DNA from: Azospirillaceae bacterium
GTDB lineage: Bacteria > Pseudomonadota > Alphaproteobacteria > Azospirillales > Azospirillaceae
Direction: 5' to 3'
Length of the DNA: 64,000 bases
Assembly: GCA_031291675.1 (NCBI GenBank)
Contig: JARLIO010000075.1
Location: forward strand, 20,224 to 84,223
Each line of letters begins with the position of its first letter. The stretch's first letter is position 1. Shown piece by piece: positions 1 through 8,955 of the stretch. Position numbers and translations under genes: made by a program. The notes below the pieces were generated by a model. It was not told the DNA's origin. It searched no databases and saw nothing but the letters and a program-made list of their open reading frames with translations.

Positions 1-2
1 GC

Positions 3-863
3 TCAGCCCAACATCGACTGGCGTGGATCCGTGGGATTGCGCCCGGCCCACTCCCGCAACGCCGCGGACAGTGCCGGGTCGGGGGGCCCGCCCAGGACAA
101 TGCGCAAGGTCACGATCTGATCCCCGGCCTGACCGCCGTGACGGACCCCTTTGCCGCGCAGGCGCAACACGCTGCCGCTGTCGGACCCCGGCGGCACCGT
201 CACCATCACCGGTCGGGTCACCGTCGGCACCTTGATCTTGCCGCCCAGGCCCGCCTCGGCAACCGTGACCGGCACCTCGACATGAATGTCGTTACCAACA
301 CGCGTGAACCAGGGATGGGGACGTACCGTCAGCTCGATCGTCAGCGGCGGCTTGCCGTTCAAGCGCAAGACCTGGCCGTCCTCGGTGCCGACCGGGATCG
401 CCAGATCGATGGTCTTGCCGTCGGGCAGCGTGATCCGGCGCTTGCCGCCGTTGACGGCATCAAGGAAATCGACCTCAAGGCTGTAGCGGACCCCGGCCGG
501 CGCACCGGCGCCCCGCCCCCCGCCACCGAACAGGTCGCCGAACAGATCACCGATATCGATATTGTGAACCGTGCCCCCCGCCCCCGCGGCCTGGCGCCAG
601 CGAGGATCGCCAGCGGGCGGGGCCGCAGCGGTCTCACTGCCGTTCGCATCGATCTCGCCCCGATCAAAACGGGTGCGTTTTGCGGGGTCCGACAACAGCT
701 CATAGGCCGCGGTAACGGATTTGAATTTCTGTTCCGCCTCCGGCTTTCCGGGGTTGAGGTCCGGATGATAGCGTTTGGCAAGCTTATGATAGGACTTGCG
801 AATGTCATCGGCACTCGCATCCTGCGCGACACCAAGAATGCCGTACGGGTTTTCCACAGCCAT
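3..863 (-). CDS. DnaJ/CbpA-type (class II) J-domain co-chaperone
   Basis: Cytosolic Hsp40-type co-chaperone expected to deliver substrates to DnaK and stimulate its ATPase. The J domain fills about residues 5-70 and shows the invariant HPD in YHKLAKRYHPDLN. A short glycine-rich linker (GDLFGDLFGGGG) follows, then the two beta-sandwich substrate-binding domains to the C terminus. The cysteine-rich zinc finger of classical DnaJ is absent, which makes this a CbpA-like class II protein of 286 residues, normal for the type. The start MAVENPYG was chosen over an upstream in-frame ATG-like start because the J domain begins right there and GGGAAGAATC precedes it as a ribosome binding site. The stop codon lies at the window edge, so the gene is complete, but its downstream neighbour is not visible. 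Confidence 0.93.
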   Translation of the reverse strand: MAVENPYGILGVAQDASADDIRKSYHKLAKRYHPDLNPGKPEAEQKFKSVTAAYELLSDPAKRTRFDRGEIDANGSETAAAPPAGDPRWRQAAGAGGTVHNIDIGDLFGDLFGGGGRGAGAPAGVRYSLEVDFLDAVNGGKRRITLPDGKTIDLAIPVGTEDGQVLRLNGKPPLTIELTVRPHPWFTRVGNDIHVEVPVTVAEAGLGGKIKVPTVTRPVMVTVPPGSDSGSVLRLRGKGVRHGGQAGDQIVTLRIVLGGPPDPALSAALREWAGRNPTDPRQSMLG

Positions 864-1350
864 GATTCTTCCCACTCCCCTCAGACCGGCCGCTTCCCGG
901 GCGTCGCCGCCACACACGACGCCTGGTCATGCCGGCACCCGGCGCCGTACACCCCATCGGATCGGCCCGTCATTGCCGTTTCGATGACCGGGCTCGTCGG
1001 AAAACCGAAGCCACCATGATCAACGACCGGCGACACGGGCGAAACCCGCGGGAATGCGGCGTGGTCTGACAGATTGATACCCTCCATCGAGCGATATCCG
1101 GACGGCGCAACCCTCGCGATCGCAACCGACCCGCGGGCATCAGACCCGATCCGGCGTCCGACCCCTGTCAAGAGATGGGCCGGCCACATCCCCGGATCAA
1201 GATACCCGCCCGAACACCGCCCAGAACATTGCCCAGAACATTGCGTGGTGTCCTGCTCCGCCGCCCCCGGGCAAGCCTGCGCCCACCAAACCGCATGACG
1301 GGTCGGCCATGATTCCCGCACGCTATTTTGCGAACACCAGGCGCACGCCA
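864..1350. other. Intergenic stretch, no convincing gene
   Basis: About 490 bases upstream of the J-domain gene and downstream of the coiled-coil protein. Short open frames on both strands look random. A small direct repeat (CCCAGAACATTG twice, near 1221-1245) is the only visible structure. Confidence 0.5.
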
Positions 1351-3969
1351 TTAACGCCTTTCAAGCACACGCTTAATAAGTTTCGGAATTTTTGAGACCG
1401 AATTCAGGTGAAACCCGAAGCGGAATCTCTTGGACAAAGCCTCCAGCCTGGCTGTGCGTTCGGCCAATTCTCTGCGGGTCGCAATCAGTTCATCGACGTG
1501 ATCGATCAGTGCCGCCCGGGCCGCGTTGGCCTCGTCGGTTCGGCTCAGCAGATCGGCCCGGGTGGCGTCCAGATCCGCGGTACGCTCGATCAGCGCCGCC
1601 CGCGCCACGTTGGCCTCGTCGGTTCGGCTTAGCAGATCGGCCCGCGTCGCTTCCAGAGCGGCACGGGTGGCTTCCAGGTCCGCGTTGCGCTCGATCAGTG
1701 TCACCCGCGCCACGTTGGCCTCCTCGGTGCGTGCCACCAGAGCGGCCCGCGTCGCTTCAAGATCCGCGGTACGCTCGACCAGCGCCGCCCGCGCCACGTT
1801 GGCCTCATCGGTTCGGGACACCAGAGCGGCCCGCGTCGCTTCAAGATCCGCGGTACGCTCGAGCAGCGCCGCCCGCGCTGTGTTTGCCTCATCGGTTCGA
1901 CCGACCAGATCAACCCGGGTCGCTTCCAGGTCGGCGGTGAGTTCGGTTAGCGCCGCCCGCGCCGCGTCCGCCTCGTCGGTTCGGGACACCAGCACGGCCC
2001 GCGTTGCTTCCAGATCGGCACGGGTGGCTTCCAGATCCGCGGTGCGCTCAACCAGCGCCGCCCGCGCCACGTTCGCCTCGTCGGTTCGACCGACCAGATC
2101 AACCCGGGTTGCTTCCAGATCCGCGGTGAGTTCGGTTAGCGCCGCTCGCGCCGCGTCCGCCTCGTCGGTTCGGGACACCAGATCGGCCCGCGTCGCTTCC
2201 AGATCCGCGGTGCGCTCGATCAGCGCCGCCCGCGCCGCGTTGGCCTCCTCGGTGCGTGCCACCAGATCGGCCCGCGTCGCTTCCAGGTCGGCCGTGCGCT
2301 CGACCAGCGCCGCCCGCGCCGCGTTGGCCTCCTCGGTGCGTGCCACCAGATCGGCCCGCGTCGCTTCCAGGTCCGCGGTGCGCTCGACCAGCGCCGCCCG
2401 CGCCGCGTTGGCCTCCTCGGTGCGTGCCAGCAGATCGGCCCGCGTCGCTTCCAGATCCGCGGTACGCTCGACCAGCACCGCCCGCGCCGCGTTGGCCTCG
2501 TCGGTGCGTGCCACCAGAGCGGCCCGCGTCGCTTCCAGATCCGCGGTGCGCTCGACCAGCACCGCCCGCGCCGCGTTGGCCTCCTCGGTGCGTGCCACCA
2601 GATCGGCCCGCGTCGCTTCCAGATCGGCCGTGCGCTCGACCAGCACCGCTTCACTCACCAGAGCATTACGGTCAAGCCCATTTCGGCTGCTGTATGGAAT
2701 ATGCGGATAAGCCGATCGAAGATAGCTTTTGAGCAACCGAAAAGGTGTATCGATCGGCGCAAAGAAATTTTCGTCGATACCGACGGTTCGATACCGAGCT
2801 ATCCACGCAACAAAACGCTGTTCCAGCCAAGTTGAATCATATAAATGTTGCTTGTCTCCGATAAAAAAGAAATGCGACAGAAGATAATAGAGAATATTGT
2901 CTTTTGATTGATAGGATTTACTGTCAAGACAGTCCCCGAGATCATGGATATTTTTTATATCCGCAATCACGTTGATATGGCTGTCACCCAAAGCGCAAAT
3001 CGGCTTTTCCCACAAAAGACCCTGGAAACCAAGTGTTGAGGAAACGGTGGCGACTGCATCGACATGCTGCATCAAGAACTGCGACGAGTATTGATAGTCA
3101 CCGAATTTTTCAAGATAAATATAATTCGGATAGGTTTTTCTAAGATATGTATTGACTTCTGGAGTCAGGATGCTGCTCCAATCCGAATGTTCGGTTACGA
3201 CCACACCGATATCGGGACGGATATTGTCAAGAACATGGCAGAGCATATCCCATTGACTGGCAAACGAGGTGTTTCCCTCAAAGGCCACGTAATCAGAAAC
3301 TTGCAGCGGCAGCAGCAGCAGGTAGCGAAACGGTTTGTCCTGGATCAGCTCAGAGCGGCTGAACGGATTTTTCGCGATCAACAGCCGATCCAGAAATTTC
3401 TTTCGAAAAAAGTGTAGAAATTTGCGTCCATCCTCTGAAATTTCGCGATTAGTCAACGCTGCAGCATATTTCACTAAAAAACTATGTTTAAAAGAGCCGC
3501 AGGGGTCCAGGAACCATGAGCTCGGATAGGGGGCGCGCGAAAACCCGCTCACCTCCATGGTTAAGACAAGAGCATCAGGAAACAGTTCCGATAAAAAAGG
3601 AACAGAAGCCATAAAAGTAATGATAATATCAGGAATAAAGCCATCCACTTTTTGCCTTATTATCCCCTTCATTTTCTCCATTTCTTCAAATGTTGCGTCA
3701 CCACGATACCAACTTAACGTCGCCGTAAGATAATCAGGAAAAATATCGCGCAATTCACGCTGCGATATTATCGAACATTGCGTATTTTCATGAGATGTTA
3801 TCCGATTGACAGCACCGCTCTGCGCGTCCCCAATCAGAAAAAAACACCTGTTTTTCGAAAACCCTCGTATTGTTTGATATAATGGAAATATTACATTATC
3901 TATCCAAATATTTTTCCATTCTGGTTTGTTTTTTTCGATCCAGGGCTCTATATAGAAAAGAATATTCAT
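1351..3969 (-). CDS. Capsule-synthesis-like protein with long C-terminal coiled-coil repeat tail
   Basis: 872 residues in two unlike halves. Residues 1 to about 430 look like a cytoplasmic glycosyltransferase-fold protein. The stretch VATVSSTLGFQGLLWEKPICALG matches the Ser-Ser-x-Gly-x-(E/Q)-Ala/Gly-Leu pattern and KP-x-x-x-x-G of the KpsC/KpsS/LipB capsule synthesis family, so a role in export-linked surface polysaccharide synthesis is plausible. Residues about 440-815 are near-perfect 28-residue repeats (four heptads) of the type LVERTADLEATRADLVARTEEANAARA, predicted as a long parallel coiled coil. A basic tail ends the protein. DNA for the N-terminal half is clearly AT-richer than its surroundings, while the repeats are GC-rich, which suggests acquisition of the enzyme part and secondary fusion or expansion of the tail. 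The ribosome binding site at the start is weak. The family assignment of the N-terminal half is moderate, and the coiled coil is certain. Confidence 0.72.
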   Translation of the reverse strand: MNILFYIEPWIEKNKPEWKNIWIDNVIFPLYQTIRGFSKNRCFFLIGDAQSGAVNRITSHENTQCSIISQRELRDIFPDYLTATLSWYRGDATFEEMEKMKGIIRQKVDGFIPDIIITFMASVPFLSELFPDALVLTMEVSGFSRAPYPSSWFLDPCGSFKHSFLVKYAAALTNREISEDGRKFLHFFRKKFLDRLLIAKNPFSRSELIQDKPFRYLLLLPLQVSDYVAFEGNTSFASQWDMLCHVLDNIRPDIGVVVTEHSDWSSILTPEVNTYLRKTYPNYIYLEKFGDYQYSSQFLMQHVDAVATVSSTLGFQGLLWEKPICALGDSHINVIADIKNIHDLGDCLDSKSYQSKDNILYYLLSHFFFIGDKQHLYDSTWLEQRFVAWIARYRTVGIDENFFAPIDTPFRLLKSYLRSAYPHIPYSSRNGLDRNALVSEAVLVERTADLEATRADLVARTEEANAARAVLVERTADLEATRAALVARTDEANAARAVLVERTADLEATRADLLARTEEANAARAALVERTADLEATRADLVARTEEANAARAALVERTADLEATRADLVARTEEANAARAALIERTADLEATRADLVSRTDEADAARAALTELTADLEATRVDLVGRTDEANVARAALVERTADLEATRADLEATRAVLVSRTDEADAARAALTELTADLEATRVDLVGRTDEANTARAALLERTADLEATRAALVSRTDEANVARAALVERTADLEATRAALVARTEEANVARVTLIERNADLEATRAALEATRADLLSRTDEANVARAALIERTADLDATRADLLSRTDEANAARAALIDHVDELIATRRELAERTARLEALSKRFRFGFHLNSVSKIPKLIKRVLERR
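1520..2650 (-). repeat. Tandem array of about thirteen 84-bp coding repeats
   Basis: In-frame tandem repeats of 84 bp (28 residues) inside the capsule-like gene. I count 13 units by the recurring R-T-(E/D)-E-A-(N/D) hexad. Two units carry an extra heptad-sized DLEATRA insertion. Units alternate between EEANAARA, DEANVARA and DEADAARA versions, and neighbouring units are almost identical at DNA level, as expected from recent unequal recombination. Confidence 0.95.
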
Positions 3970-4806
3970 CTCACGACAACCTTCACATCGTGGGGATAAG
4001 CTGGGATTTCGACTCCACAGCCGAGCGCAACAATCCCAACAAAGGTTCCACCTTCGTTGGCCCGTTGCCTTCGTCTTTTCAAGAAATTACGGACTGACAT
4101 AAAGATTAGGACTCAGGCTGTTATGCATTTTGAGTATGGCGTGCGGCACGGGGGGTGATTTGCGCGAAGCCGATTTTTCTCACACTGAGAAAGAGTACAG
4201 TTCGCATTGTCGGGAAATGCGCGCATCCCCGAATGCTTCCAAGGCTGAACGCTGCGGCGCCCCGAGCCCCGTCTGCGCCAAAATTATTGGAAGGCATCCA
4301 TTGGCCATCCTTGATCGCCGAGCGACGTCTTGCCGCGGCGAAGGCAGCCCGGGACGGCGGGACGGCCTCTTCGATCGGACATGGCGAACGACGACTGGTG
4401 GCTCTCAAACCGATGCAACCCGTGGCAACCAACCCATTTGCTTCTTGGAAGAGGCTGACAAGGGCGACATCTCCTTCATACACCCGGCATGCCAACTTTA
4501 CACGAAATTCGGATTGTTGCCGGTACCATTTTGTAACAAAATGTATCATCGGCACGGGTCGGGCTCAGCCGGTTGATTCGACGTCCGTCATCGCCGGTCA
4601 GGCTGTCCCAACGGCGTGAAATCCGCCCGACACCAACGGACGCCAGGGGCCCGCCCCCCGGTCGGGATCGGTTGTCAGCCGGCTCCGCGCCGGAGACCTC
4701 ACACCCGATAGATTAACCCGCGGTTCCCGGCTATTGCTGGGACGGTCAATGACGGGGCCGCACGCTGGCGCCCCCGTCGCCCGTGTCACGAGATGGCAGG
4801 TCTTTC
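3970..4806. other. Intergenic stretch of about 840 bases
   Basis: Lies between the start of the AT-rich capsule-like gene and the GST gene. Overlapping frames of up to 154 codons occur on both strands around 4121-4619, but none has a recognisable motif, a good ribosome binding site or convincing codon use. It may be decayed sequence acquired with the capsule-like gene. The first 150 bases probably hold that gene's promoter. Confidence 0.4.
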
Positions 4807-5472
4807 ATGTATTGCCTCTATTACTCACCCGGTGCCTGTTCGCTAGCCTCGCATATCGTTCTGGAGGAGATCGGCGTCCCCTATACCCTGTCACTGCGCT
4901 CCTCGGTGCGCAGCGAAGGGACGCGGACGCCGGACTATCTGGCGCTCAATCCCAAAGGACGTGTCCCCGCTCTGGCCGGCGTCCCGGGACGCAGTGGCGG
5001 GGCCCCCGACCTTCTGACCGAGGGCCCGGCAATCTTGTTTTTCCTGGCGCGCTGCCATCCGAACGCCGGGCTGCTCCCCGCGGACCCCGCCGGTGAAGCC
5101 CGTTGTCTCGAATGGCTGAACTGGCTGTCTGGGACCGTGCATGGCCAGGCATTCGGCCAGGTCTGGCGAACCGCGCGCTTTAGCGACAATCCGGATCATC
5201 ATGCCGCCATCGCCGCAAAGGGACGGGAGGATCTCGTCGCGCACTACACCGCGATCGAGGCAATCCTCGCCGATGGCCGGGATTGGGCGGTTCCCGATCG
5301 CTACAGTATCGTCGATCCTTTTCTTCTGGTGTTCTGGGCCTGGGGCCACCGGCTGGGCCTGCCGATGGCGTCAAGCCACCCGGCCTGGGCGCAATTGACC
5401 GGGCGGACACTGGCACGGCCCGCGGTGCAACGCACGCTGGCGCAGGAAAATGTGGTGATCGAGGCGCCGTGA
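4807..5472 (+). CDS. Glutathione S-transferase family protein
   Basis: 221 residues. The N-terminal thioredoxin-like domain starts MYCLYYSPGACSLASHIVLEEIGVPY, the typical opening of beta/theta-class bacterial GSTs, with PGACS near the glutathione site. The cis-proline region is NPKGRVPAL and the E-S/T-type glutathione-contact motif is replaced by EGPAILFFLA. The helical C-terminal domain follows from about residue 85. Expected to conjugate or reduce electrophiles with glutathione in the cytosol; the substrate is not predictable. The start at MYCL was preferred over one eight codons upstream because it coincides with the first beta strand. It converges on the cytochrome b561 gene. Confidence 0.88.
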   Translation: MYCLYYSPGACSLASHIVLEEIGVPYTLSLRSSVRSEGTRTPDYLALNPKGRVPALAGVPGRSGGAPDLLTEGPAILFFLARCHPNAGLLPADPAGEARCLEWLNWLSGTVHGQAFGQVWRTARFSDNPDHHAAIAAKGREDLVAHYTAIEAILADGRDWAVPDRYSIVDPFLLVFWAWGHRLGLPMASSHPAWAQLTGRTLARPAVQRTLAQENVVIEAP

Positions 5473-5518
5473 CGGGAAGGGACCGGAACCGTCGCGGCGG
5501 CTCCGGTCCCCCCGTCAC
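5469..5518. terminator. Long hairpin between convergent genes
   Basis: GTGACGGG at 5469-5476 pairs with CCCGTCAC at 5511-5518, and an inner GGACCGGA/TCCGGTCC stem continues the hairpin. It overlaps the GST stop codon and lies just before the end of the oppositely oriented cytochrome gene, so it could terminate both. There is no clear U tract. Confidence 0.5.
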
Positions 5519-5528
5519 CCGGCAGCAC

Positions 5529-6092
5529 TCAGGTGGCGCGCTTGTCCCCGGTGATCATGGCGCGAACCAGATTTTCCTTATGCTCGACGCTGGCGGCAAA
5601 CACACCGGCCAGGTGAAGCCCGACCAGAACCAGGATCAGGTTGGCACAGATCGCGTGCACGCCGGCAACCCATTCAACGCCCCAGAAGGCATTGGTGGTC
5701 ATCATGATACCGGTGGTGCAGATCACCGTCAGCATCACGAGCAGGGCGACAACCATCGCCCCACCCGCCGGATTGTGGCCGACATAGCGCCGGGCCCGGT
5801 GGTGGACGATATCTTTCAGATAGGCGATTACGGTTCGCGGCTGATAGACGAAATCCCGGAACCGGGCCCGACGGCTTCCGACCAGGCCCCAGATCCAGCG
5901 AAACGCCACCAGCCCGGCGATCAGGAAGCCGGCGACCTCATGGACCCGCCGGATCTCGTCACCGGTCAGCCACGCGATGGTAAAGGCGATCACCAGCGAC
6001 CAGTGAAAAATGCGCACCAGAGGATCCCAGACACGCACGGTCACCGGCCGCGCGATGCCATCCTCATCATCGCGGATCGAGAAGGTCGACAT
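5529..6092 (-). CDS. Cytochrome b561-family membrane protein
   Basis: 187 residues, four predicted membrane helices. Histidines sit where b-type heme ligands lie in the Ni/Fe-hydrogenase b subunit/cytochrome b561 family: RIFHWSLV in helix 1, RRVHEVAGF before helix 2, and VAGVHAICAN and LVGLHLAGV in the last helix pair. It should be a di-heme inner-membrane electron carrier between quinones and a periplasmic partner. The start codon overlaps the stop of the upstream PepSY gene by one base (TAATG), so the two are translationally coupled. It sits divergent from a PepSY/two-component operon, a context in which such cytochromes often accompany small periplasmic PepSY proteins. Confidence 0.88.
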   Translation of the reverse strand: MSTFSIRDDEDGIARPVTVRVWDPLVRIFHWSLVIAFTIAWLTGDEIRRVHEVAGFLIAGLVAFRWIWGLVGSRRARFRDFVYQPRTVIAYLKDIVHHRARRYVGHNPAGGAMVVALLVMLTVICTTGIMMTTNAFWGVEWVAGVHAICANLILVLVGLHLAGVFAASVEHKENLVRAMITGDKRAT

Positions 6093-6412
6093 TAGTCCTC
6101 ACCTTCCGTGCCGGCCACCGCTCCGGTGACCGGATTCAACACCAGTTCGACCCGGGCGCCCGCCTTGTCGATGGCATAGAGCTCATAGCACCCCTTCTCG
6201 ACTTTGACGCGGCGCACGTCATAACCCAGCGCGATTCCCTTGGCCTTGATTGCGTCCGTGCTGAGCCACTGGGCCCGGGGCGCGTTGCCGCAATCGACGG
6301 CGTTCTCGGCGCGGGCCGGCAGGCTGGTCATCAGGCCCAGAGTCAGGGCGGCCAAAGTCAGGACGGCCGGCGGTAACATCCGTTGTGAGAATTTCGATTG
6401 CATAGGATTCAT
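6092..6412 (-). CDS. Periplasmic PepSY-domain protein
   Basis: 106 residues: a signal peptide (MNPMQSKFSQRMLPPAVLTLAALTLGLMTSLPARAE) followed by a single PepSY-like domain with KAKGIALGYDVRRVKVEKGCYELYAIDKAGARVELVLNPVTG, the usual strand pattern ending in a DP/NPxTG turn. Secreted PepSY proteins of this size are often found beside cytochrome b561 genes and two-component systems; their biochemical role is unclear. AAGGAG lies four bases before the chosen ATG. It is first in the two-gene operon with the cytochrome. Confidence 0.85.
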   Translation of the reverse strand: MNPMQSKFSQRMLPPAVLTLAALTLGLMTSLPARAENAVDCGNAPRAQWLSTDAIKAKGIALGYDVRRVKVEKGCYELYAIDKAGARVELVLNPVTGAVAGTEGED

Positions 6413-6505
6413 CTCCTTGACGACAACGGGGATCGATCGTTGCGTTAAGCCGGGGTTGGCGAGACGAACCCTACCGGCATCCGGCTGACCAATCGCTGAG
6501 CGCCT

Positions 6506-6523
6506 CTGTCAGCGTCCTGTCAG
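6506..6523 (+). promoter_or_regulatory. Candidate response-regulator box: CTGTCAG direct repeats 11 bp apart
   Basis: Two identical heptamers CTGTCAG at 6506-6512 and 6517-6523 lie one helical turn apart, the arrangement bound by OmpR/PhoP/QseB-type regulators. They sit about 24 bases before the start of the PepSY-regulator-kinase operon and inside the divergent promoter region shared with the cytochrome operon. Autoregulation by the neighbouring regulator is inferred. Confidence 0.5.
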
Positions 6524-6546
6524 CTTCGATCTGCGAGATTGCGGTG

Positions 6547-6882
6547 ATGATCGAAAAACGCGCACTCTGGGCGCCGCTGGCGGTGGCCGCCGCCATGCTG
6601 ACCGCCGCGGGACCTTGTCCTCTTCGGGCGCAGGTCCCCGACGAGCGAGAGGGGCACGCCGACCATGACCGGGCCCGCCAGGCGCGCATCCGCGGCGAGA
6701 TCGCGCCGCTGGAAGAGATCATCGCAACGGTCCACCGACGCTTTCACGGTGACATCGTCTCGACCGAGCTGGAACATAGCGGGGGGATCTGGACCTATGA
6801 GTTCAAGGTCATCGATGACGACGGCCGGCTGCGTGAGGTCAAGGTCGACGCCCACACCGGCCTCATCACCGGAGGCGAATGA
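6547..6882 (+). CDS. Periplasmic PepSY-domain protein, first gene of two-component operon
   Basis: 111 residues: a signal peptide to about residue 28 (ending LRAQ), a charged linker rich in His/Asp/Arg (DEREGHADHDRARQAR), then a PepSY domain (IAPLEEIIATVHRRFHGDIVSTELEHSGGIWTYEFKVIDDDGRLREVKVDAHTGLITGGE). It overlaps the response regulator by an ATGA junction, so it is co-translated with it. A periplasmic partner or target of the sensor kinase is the obvious guess. GTG at 6544 is an alternative start directly before the ATG. Confidence 0.87.
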   Translation: MIEKRALWAPLAVAAAMLTAAGPCPLRAQVPDEREGHADHDRARQARIRGEIAPLEEIIATVHRRFHGDIVSTELEHSGGIWTYEFKVIDDDGRLREVKVDAHTGLITGGE

Positions 6883-7544
6883 TGCGTATTCTTGTGGTCG
6901 AGGATGACGACCGGATCGGGCGCGACCTGGCCACCGCGCTCGCCGCCGCCGGCTACGCCGTCGAGCGCGAAGCCGATGGCGAAAACGCCTGGTTCCGCGG
7001 CGATACCGAGGATTTTGACGCGGTCGTGCTCGATCTCGGCCTGCCGGCGATGGACGGGTTGGCGATCCTGAAACGCTGGCGCCAGGCGGGCCGCCGTTTC
7101 CCGATCCTGATCGTCACCGCCCGCGGTAGCTGGGTCGAGCGGGTCGAAGGGATTGATGCCGGCGCCGACGACTACCTGCCCAAGCCCTTCCGCATGGAAG
7201 AGCTGGTGGCCCGGTTGCGCGCCCTGATCCGCCGCTCGGCCGGCCAGGCCTCGGCGATCCTTGTCAATGGACCGGTCTGCCTGGACACGCGGCAAATGAC
7301 GGTCAGCGTCGACGGTGTGCCCGCCAGCCTGTCACCCCAGGAATATCGCCTGCTATCCTATCTGATGCACCATGCCGGTCGGGTGGTGTCCCAGCTCGAA
7401 CTGACCGAACATCTCTACACGCAGGATTTCGAGCGCGAATCGAACGCGATCGAGGTTCTGGTCGGCCGGGTCCGGCGCAAACTGGGCATCGATCTGATCG
7501 AGACCCGTCGCGGTTTCGGCTATACGATCGCGGCGCGGCCGTGA
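6879..7544 (+). CDS. OmpR/PhoP-family response regulator
   Basis: 221 residues. The receiver domain (1-115) has the acidic pair in VVEDDDRIG, the phospho-acceptor Asp in VVLDLGLPAMDG, Thr in LIVTARG and the Lys in YLPKPF. The C-terminal winged-helix domain (130-220) ends with the typical ESNAIEVLVGRVRRKLG-IDLIETRRGFGYTI. This is the QseB/PhoP subgroup. The start overlaps the PepSY stop (ATGA) and its own stop overlaps the kinase start, so three genes are translationally coupled. A second ATG one codon on (6882) is an equally good start. Confidence 0.95.
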   Translation: MMRILVVEDDDRIGRDLATALAAAGYAVEREADGENAWFRGDTEDFDAVVLDLGLPAMDGLAILKRWRQAGRRFPILIVTARGSWVERVEGIDAGADDYLPKPFRMEELVARLRALIRRSAGQASAILVNGPVCLDTRQMTVSVDGVPASLSPQEYRLLSYLMHHAGRVVSQLELTEHLYTQDFERESNAIEVLVGRVRRKLGIDLIETRRGFGYTIAARP

Positions 7545-8935
7545 GACGGCGGTCGCTCCGGCTGCGCCTGTTGACGATGGCCCTGCTGTCGACCACGGCC
7601 GCGATGATGGCATCCGGGGTCGGCCTGGTGATCCTGTTTCAACGCCATGTCGAGTTGCGGGTTGATGCCGAGCTCGACACCTATATCCGCCAGATCGCCG
7701 GCAATATCGCCTTTGGTCGCGATGGCGAGATCACCGTTGTGCGCCCGCCCGCCGATCCCCGCTTTGATCAGCCGCTCAGCGGCCTGTACTGGCAGGTCGG
7801 CGATGACCAGGGTCGCTCGGCGCGTTCGCGCTCGCTATGGGATGTCGGGCTGACCCTGCCGGCGGACCGGCTCGACGACGCCACACCGCACCGCCACCTC
7901 GTGCCCGGGCCCGGTCACACGACCTTGATCGCCCGGGAACGCCAGGTCACCTTCAGCACGGCGACACCGCCGCGAACCCTGCGCATCGTCAGTGCCATCG
8001 ACAGCAACGATACCCGGGCCCTGGTCCGGGACTTCGCCGGGGATCTTGTGCCGTCCCTGGCGATGCTGGGCTTGGCTCTGCTGGCCGCGGCCTGGCTGCA
8101 AGTTCGGATCGGGCTGCGTCCCCTGGAAGCGGTCCGGCGCGGGATTGGTGCGATCCGCTCCGGAACCCACCGCCGCCTGCCGCTCACCTACCCCGACGAG
8201 GTGATGCCGCTTGCCGAGGAGGTCAACACCCTGCTCGATGTCCACGACCGGATGATCGCGCGCGCCCGTGCCGCGGCGGCCGACCTGGCCCATGGGCTGA
8301 AAACACCGCTGACCGCGCTCGGCGCGGCGGCACGGAGCCTGCGCAGCCGGGGTGACACGGCCCTCGCGCAGGATATCGAGGATCTCGCCGAGACCATGCG
8401 CCGTCAGATTGAACGTCCGCTGGCCCGGGCCCGATTGCAGCATGGTCATGGCATGGCCACGCCACTGGCCCCGCTGGTCGGGCAACTGGTGACGACGATC
8501 CGCAAGACGCCCACCGGGGCGGCGCGGTCCTGGTCGATCGCGATCCCCGACGCGCTTCAGGCGGCCGTCAACCGGGATGACCTCACCGAACTGCTGGGCA
8601 ATCTTCTGGAAAATGCCGCCAAGTGGGCCCGGGACCAGGTCCGGGTCACCGCCGAAGCAGCCTCGGCGGCGATCGCGATCACGATCGATGATGATGGCCC
8701 CGGGATTCCGCTTGTGGCGCGCCAGACCGCCCTGGAACGCGGCGCACGTCTCGATCAGGCGACCGCGGGCACCGGCCTCGGTCTCGCGATCGTCGGCGAT
8801 ATCATCGAGGTCTATGGCGGAACCCTGCGCCTGGACGACAGCCCGCTGGGCGGCTTGCGGGTCACCGCCACGGTTCCGCTTGCCAGTGCCGGCGCTGTGA
8901 CGCCCCCACGCCCCGCCCTGGCGCGGGATCGATAA
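7541..8935 (+). CDS. PhoQ/QseC-like sensor histidine kinase
   Basis: 464 residues, GTG start overlapping the regulator stop. One membrane helix near residues 10-32, a periplasmic sensor region to about 165, a second helix near 168-188, a HAMP linker, then the dimerisation domain with the phospho-accepting His in AADLAHGLKTPLTALG. The HATPase domain carries the N box (LLGNLLENAAKWA), G1 (IDDDGPGIP) and G2 (GTGLGLAI). HGLKTPL in place of HELRTPL is characteristic of the PhoQ branch. The stimulus is unknown; together with the PepSY and cytochrome b561 genes it may monitor periplasmic metals or redox state. Confidence 0.93.
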   Translation: MRRRSLRLRLLTMALLSTTAAMMASGVGLVILFQRHVELRVDAELDTYIRQIAGNIAFGRDGEITVVRPPADPRFDQPLSGLYWQVGDDQGRSARSRSLWDVGLTLPADRLDDATPHRHLVPGPGHTTLIARERQVTFSTATPPRTLRIVSAIDSNDTRALVRDFAGDLVPSLAMLGLALLAAAWLQVRIGLRPLEAVRRGIGAIRSGTHRRLPLTYPDEVMPLAEEVNTLLDVHDRMIARARAAAADLAHGLKTPLTALGAAARSLRSRGDTALAQDIEDLAETMRRQIERPLARARLQHGHGMATPLAPLVGQLVTTIRKTPTGAARSWSIAIPDALQAAVNRDDLTELLGNLLENAAKWARDQVRVTAEAASAAIAITIDDDGPGIPLVARQTALERGARLDQATAGTGLGLAIVGDIIEVYGGTLRLDDSPLGGLRVTATVPLASAGAVTPPRPALARDR

Positions 8936-8955
8936 TCCGCTCCGGGCGCCCCGGG

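Noticed and set aside
1520..2650. Regular 84-bp repeats as a CRISPR array
   Set aside because: Repeats are contiguous with no unique spacers, stay in frame and encode a heptad coiled coil.
1526..2710. Long plus-strand frame of 394 codons across the repeats
   Set aside because: It is the antisense shadow of the repeat region, with a low-complexity Arg/Ser/Ala product and no start signal.
4121..4619. Overlapping frames on both strands upstream of the GST gene
   Set aside because: No motif, no agreement between strands and no ribosome binding site. Left as intergenic.
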